Assembly: GCF_001718415.1 (NCBI RefSeq)
Contig: NZ_CP013377.1
Coordinates: 186,001 to 250,000 of the forward strand
Origin: Burkholderia pseudomultivorans
GTDB taxonomy: Bacteria > Pseudomonadota > Gammaproteobacteria > Burkholderiales > Burkholderiaceae
DNA length: 64,000 bases
Direction: 5' to 3'
Under the pieces are notes generated by a model. That model was not told the DNA's origin. It did no database searches and saw nothing but the letters and a program-made list of their open reading frames with translations. Below, piece by piece: positions 62,097 to 64,000 of the stretch. Made by a program: the position numbers and the translations under genes. Position 1 is the first letter of the stretch. Each line of letters starts with the position of its first letter.

Positions 62097-63512
62097 TTAT
62101 CCGCCGGCCGGCGGCAGTGCGTCGAGCACGCGCGCGAGAAACGCCTCGTGATTCCACGCGGATTCGGGACGCGACAGCCCGAGCCGCACGACCACCAGCT
62201 GCCGGCTCGGCACCACGCTGACGAACTGTCCTTCGTGACCGACCGCATGAAACGCGTCGGCCGGCATCGCGCGCGCATGCGGATCGCGATCGTTGAACGG
62301 TTCCGGCACCTTGACCCACAGATGCGCGCCGAATTCCTGCCGCGGCGACAGCGGCGTCGCGCTCGCCATGTAGCGCACCCAGCCCTCCGGCAGCCGCCGC
62401 TGTCCGTTCCATACGCCGTCCTGCAGCAGAAGTTGCCCGAAGCGCGCCCAGTCGCGCGCGCTCGCATACATGAACGACGCGCCGGCCAGCGTGCCGGCCG
62501 CATCGGGCTCGAACACGGCGCTGCGCATCCCGAGCGGCGCGAACAGCGCGCGCCGCGGGAACGATAGGGCGTCTTCCCCGCCGCCCAGCGCGTCGCGCAT
62601 CACGCGCGCGACGATCTCGGTCGTGCCGCTCGAGTAGTACCACTGCGTGCCGGGCGGCGCGACGAGCGGCATGGCCGCCGCGAAGCGCGCGGTATCGGCT
62701 TGCGTGAACAGCATCACGGCGACATCGGACAGCGGGTCGTCGTAGTCCTCGTTGAAGTGCAGGCCGCTCGTCATCCGCAGCAGTTCGTCGAGCGTGATGG
62801 CCGCGCGCGGGTCGCCGCGGCCGCGCCATTCGGGCAGCAGCGCCGACGCGTCCGGCGACAGCCGGTGCTGCGCGACGAGTGTGCCGATCAGCGCGGCCGT
62901 CACGCTCTTCGTCATCGACCAGCCGGGCAGCGGCGTGTCGGCGGTGAAGCCGGGCGCATAGCGCTCGGCGATCACCTGGCCGCGCCACATCACGACGACC
63001 GCGCGCGTGCGGCGCGGTCGCGCCGGATCGGGCTCGTCGAATGCGCGGTCGAGCGCCGTCCGCAGCTTGCGCGCGTCGACGCCGGCAGGCGGCGCGGCAG
63101 GCGGCCCGGAGCGGGCCGGCGGCGGATCGTCGGGCGGCGGATCGGGGAGCGGCGGCAGCGCGGCCGGCAGCGCACCGGGCGACGGCCCGAGCACGAGCGT
63201 GCAGCCGAGGCCGGGGCGGAATTCGGCGTCGCGTTCGGCGAAGCCGGCGAAGGTGGCGCGGGCGCGATGATGTTCGGCATCGATCGACGGCCGCACCAGC
63301 TTCAGCAGCGGATGCACGCCGGCCATGATGTCGATGTCGATCACCGAGGCGGCCGGCCGGCCCGATACGAACACGCCGGAACACAGCGCCTTGGCCGCAT
63401 AGCCGGTGGCGATCGGGGCGAGCCGCGACAGCATGTAGCCGGCATAGCCGAGCGCGGCGACGAGCGCGACCGCAAGGCCGCGTCGAATCAACGGTTTGAC
63501 GGGGATCGTCAT
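62097..63512 (-). CDS. Serine hydrolase, beta-lactamase family (EstB/class C-like)
   Basis: 471 residues. N-terminal membrane anchor or signal (GLAVALVAALGYAGYML, about 12-28), then a Pro-rich linker (PPLPDPPPDDPPPARSGPPAAPPAG, about 122-146) before the hydrolase domain. Catalytic motifs of the SxxK family: SMTK (Ser near 199), YSS in WYYSSGTTE (near 290) replacing YxN, and GHEG (near 425) in the place of KTG. This pattern fits esterase or peptidase-type relatives, with nylon-oligomer hydrolases as one example, and not a true antibiotic-degrading enzyme. Divergent from the HIT gene; start chosen at the anchor. Confidence 0.87.
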   Translation of the reverse strand: MTIPVKPLIRRGLAVALVAALGYAGYMLSRLAPIATGYAAKALCSGVFVSGRPAASVIDIDIMAGVHPLLKLVRPSIDAEHHRARATFAGFAERDAEFRPGLGCTLVLGPSPGALPAALPPLPDPPPDDPPPARSGPPAAPPAGVDARKLRTALDRAFDEPDPARPRRTRAVVVMWRGQVIAERYAPGFTADTPLPGWSMTKSVTAALIGTLVAQHRLSPDASALLPEWRGRGDPRAAITLDELLRMTSGLHFNEDYDDPLSDVAVMLFTQADTARFAAAMPLVAPPGTQWYYSSGTTEIVARVMRDALGGGEDALSFPRRALFAPLGMRSAVFEPDAAGTLAGASFMYASARDWARFGQLLLQDGVWNGQRRLPEGWVRYMASATPLSPRQEFGAHLWVKVPEPFNDRDPHARAMPADAFHAVGHEGQFVSVVPSRQLVVVRLGLSRPESAWNHEAFLARVLDALPPAGG

Positions 63513-63691
63513 GCGCGAGCGTCCTCGATGGCGTGCCGGCCGGCAACGATCCGGCAGTGTCGCAGGTTCGGGCGACGGGTGGCAATCGCGGCTGTGTGAC
63601 GCGCGGCGCCGGCGAGTTGAAATCGGGCCGCGCATCGGCCGATAATCGTCCGACATCGATCTCCCAGCCAAACCGATACCGGAAAAAAGCC

Positions 63692-64000
63692 ATGTCCTAC
63701 GACAACAACAACCCGTTCGCAAAAATCCTGCGCGGCGAACTGCCATGCGTGAAGGTCGCCGAAGACGACGCGACGGTCGCGATCATGGACCTGATGCCGC
63801 AGGCCGACGGCCACGTGCTCGTGATCCCGAAGGAGCCCGCGGCACAGATCTTCGACCTGTCCGGCGATGCGGCCGCGGCGAGCATCCGCATGACGCAGCG
63901 CGTCGCGGCGGCGGTGCGCGCGGCGCTCGAACCGGACGGCATGTTCATCGGCCAGTTCAACGGCGCGGCGGCGGGCCAGACGGTCGCGCACGTGCACTTC
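63692..64000 (+). CDS. HIT-family protein (3' end beyond the window)
   Basis: 103 residues visible, cut by the window end. It begins MSYDNNNPFAKILRGELPCVKVAEDD, with MDLMPQADGHVLVIPKEP (near 35-52) and the first part of the histidine triad, VAHVHF, at the very end. HIT hydrolases act on adenosine-linked nucleotides, for example AMP-lysine. The ATG at 63692 follows GGAAAAAAG. The final triad histidine lies outside the window. Confidence 0.9.
   Translation, partial: MSYDNNNPFAKILRGELPCVKVAEDDATVAIMDLMPQADGHVLVIPKEPAAQIFDLSGDAAAASIRMTQRVAAAVRAALEPDGMFIGQFNGAAAGQTVAHVHF

Overview
The window is high-GC betaproteobacterial DNA that reads as Burkholderia, most likely the B. cepacia complex group. 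Supporting signs are a complete prpR-prpB-prpC-acnD-prpF methylcitrate locus, DUF4148, H-NS, CioAB, FabV and persulfide dioxygenase-rhodanese genes of Burkholderia type, and the dense GC-rich codon use. There is no rRNA, tRNA, prophage, insertion sequence or CRISPR. The content is typical of a secondary chromosome: many small regulator-plus-enzyme modules in divergent pairs.

Layout. 0-6.4 kb: a thioredoxin-like periplasmic protein, a DUF4148 protein, a GntP-type permease with a divergent sigma-54 activator (sigma-54 promoter and palindromic upstream sites are visible), and two small exported proteins. 6.5-10.7 kb: an H-NS protein, a Pat-like CoA-ligase/GNAT acetyltransferase and a second H-NS-like protein. 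This section carries a 23-bp repeat family: a 13-copy tandem array at 9768-10061 and three outlying copies. 10.9-14.5 kb: an IclR regulator divergent from a fumarylacetoacetate-hydrolase-family enzyme, and a VOC protein divergent from a CGNR zinc-finger regulator with overlapping promoters. 14.5-24.2 kb: prpR and prpBC-acnD-prpF (2-methylcitrate cycle), then a CaiB-type CoA-transferase. 24.2-29.3 kb: a thioesterase, an AGE-family epimerase, MgtC, a low-complexity membrane protein, a 51-residue ORF and a GNAT. 29.3-40.5 kb: a copper P-type ATPase with a MerR-type promoter, a DUF1254 protein, a giant DUF748/AsmA-like protein, a small ORF, an exported phosphodiesterase-like enzyme and a YqaE-like protein. 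40.5-43.2 kb: cioA-cioB-DUF2474 terminal oxidase with an upstream FNR/ANR box. 43.6-50.6 kb: two envelope proteins, threonine aldolase, an ArgP-like LysR regulator, persulfide dioxygenase-rhodanese, GST, PAP2 phosphatase and a chromene-carboxylate-isomerase-like DsbA protein. 50.8-55.3 kb: an ArsR-SRPBCC-SRPBCC operon, GNAT, a HExxH protein, and TetR divergent from an SDR. 55.4-61.2 kb: fabV, a GbsR/MarR regulator and a four-gene membrane redox operon. 61.3-64 kb: GST, a serine hydrolase, and a HIT protein cut by the window end.

The best candidates for undescribed biology are the 23-bp repeat family that abuts both H-NS-type genes, the GbsR-controlled four-gene membrane operon (SDR-DoxX-like, DUF2269, a CxxC membrane chimera, and a TIGR01777 oxidoreductase with a membrane N-terminus), and a shared palindrome (AGGGAAAACCCT) in front of two unrelated tiny ORFs. 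Starts were chosen by hand from ribosome-binding sites and family lengths. Family assignments rest on motif recognition, not on a database search.
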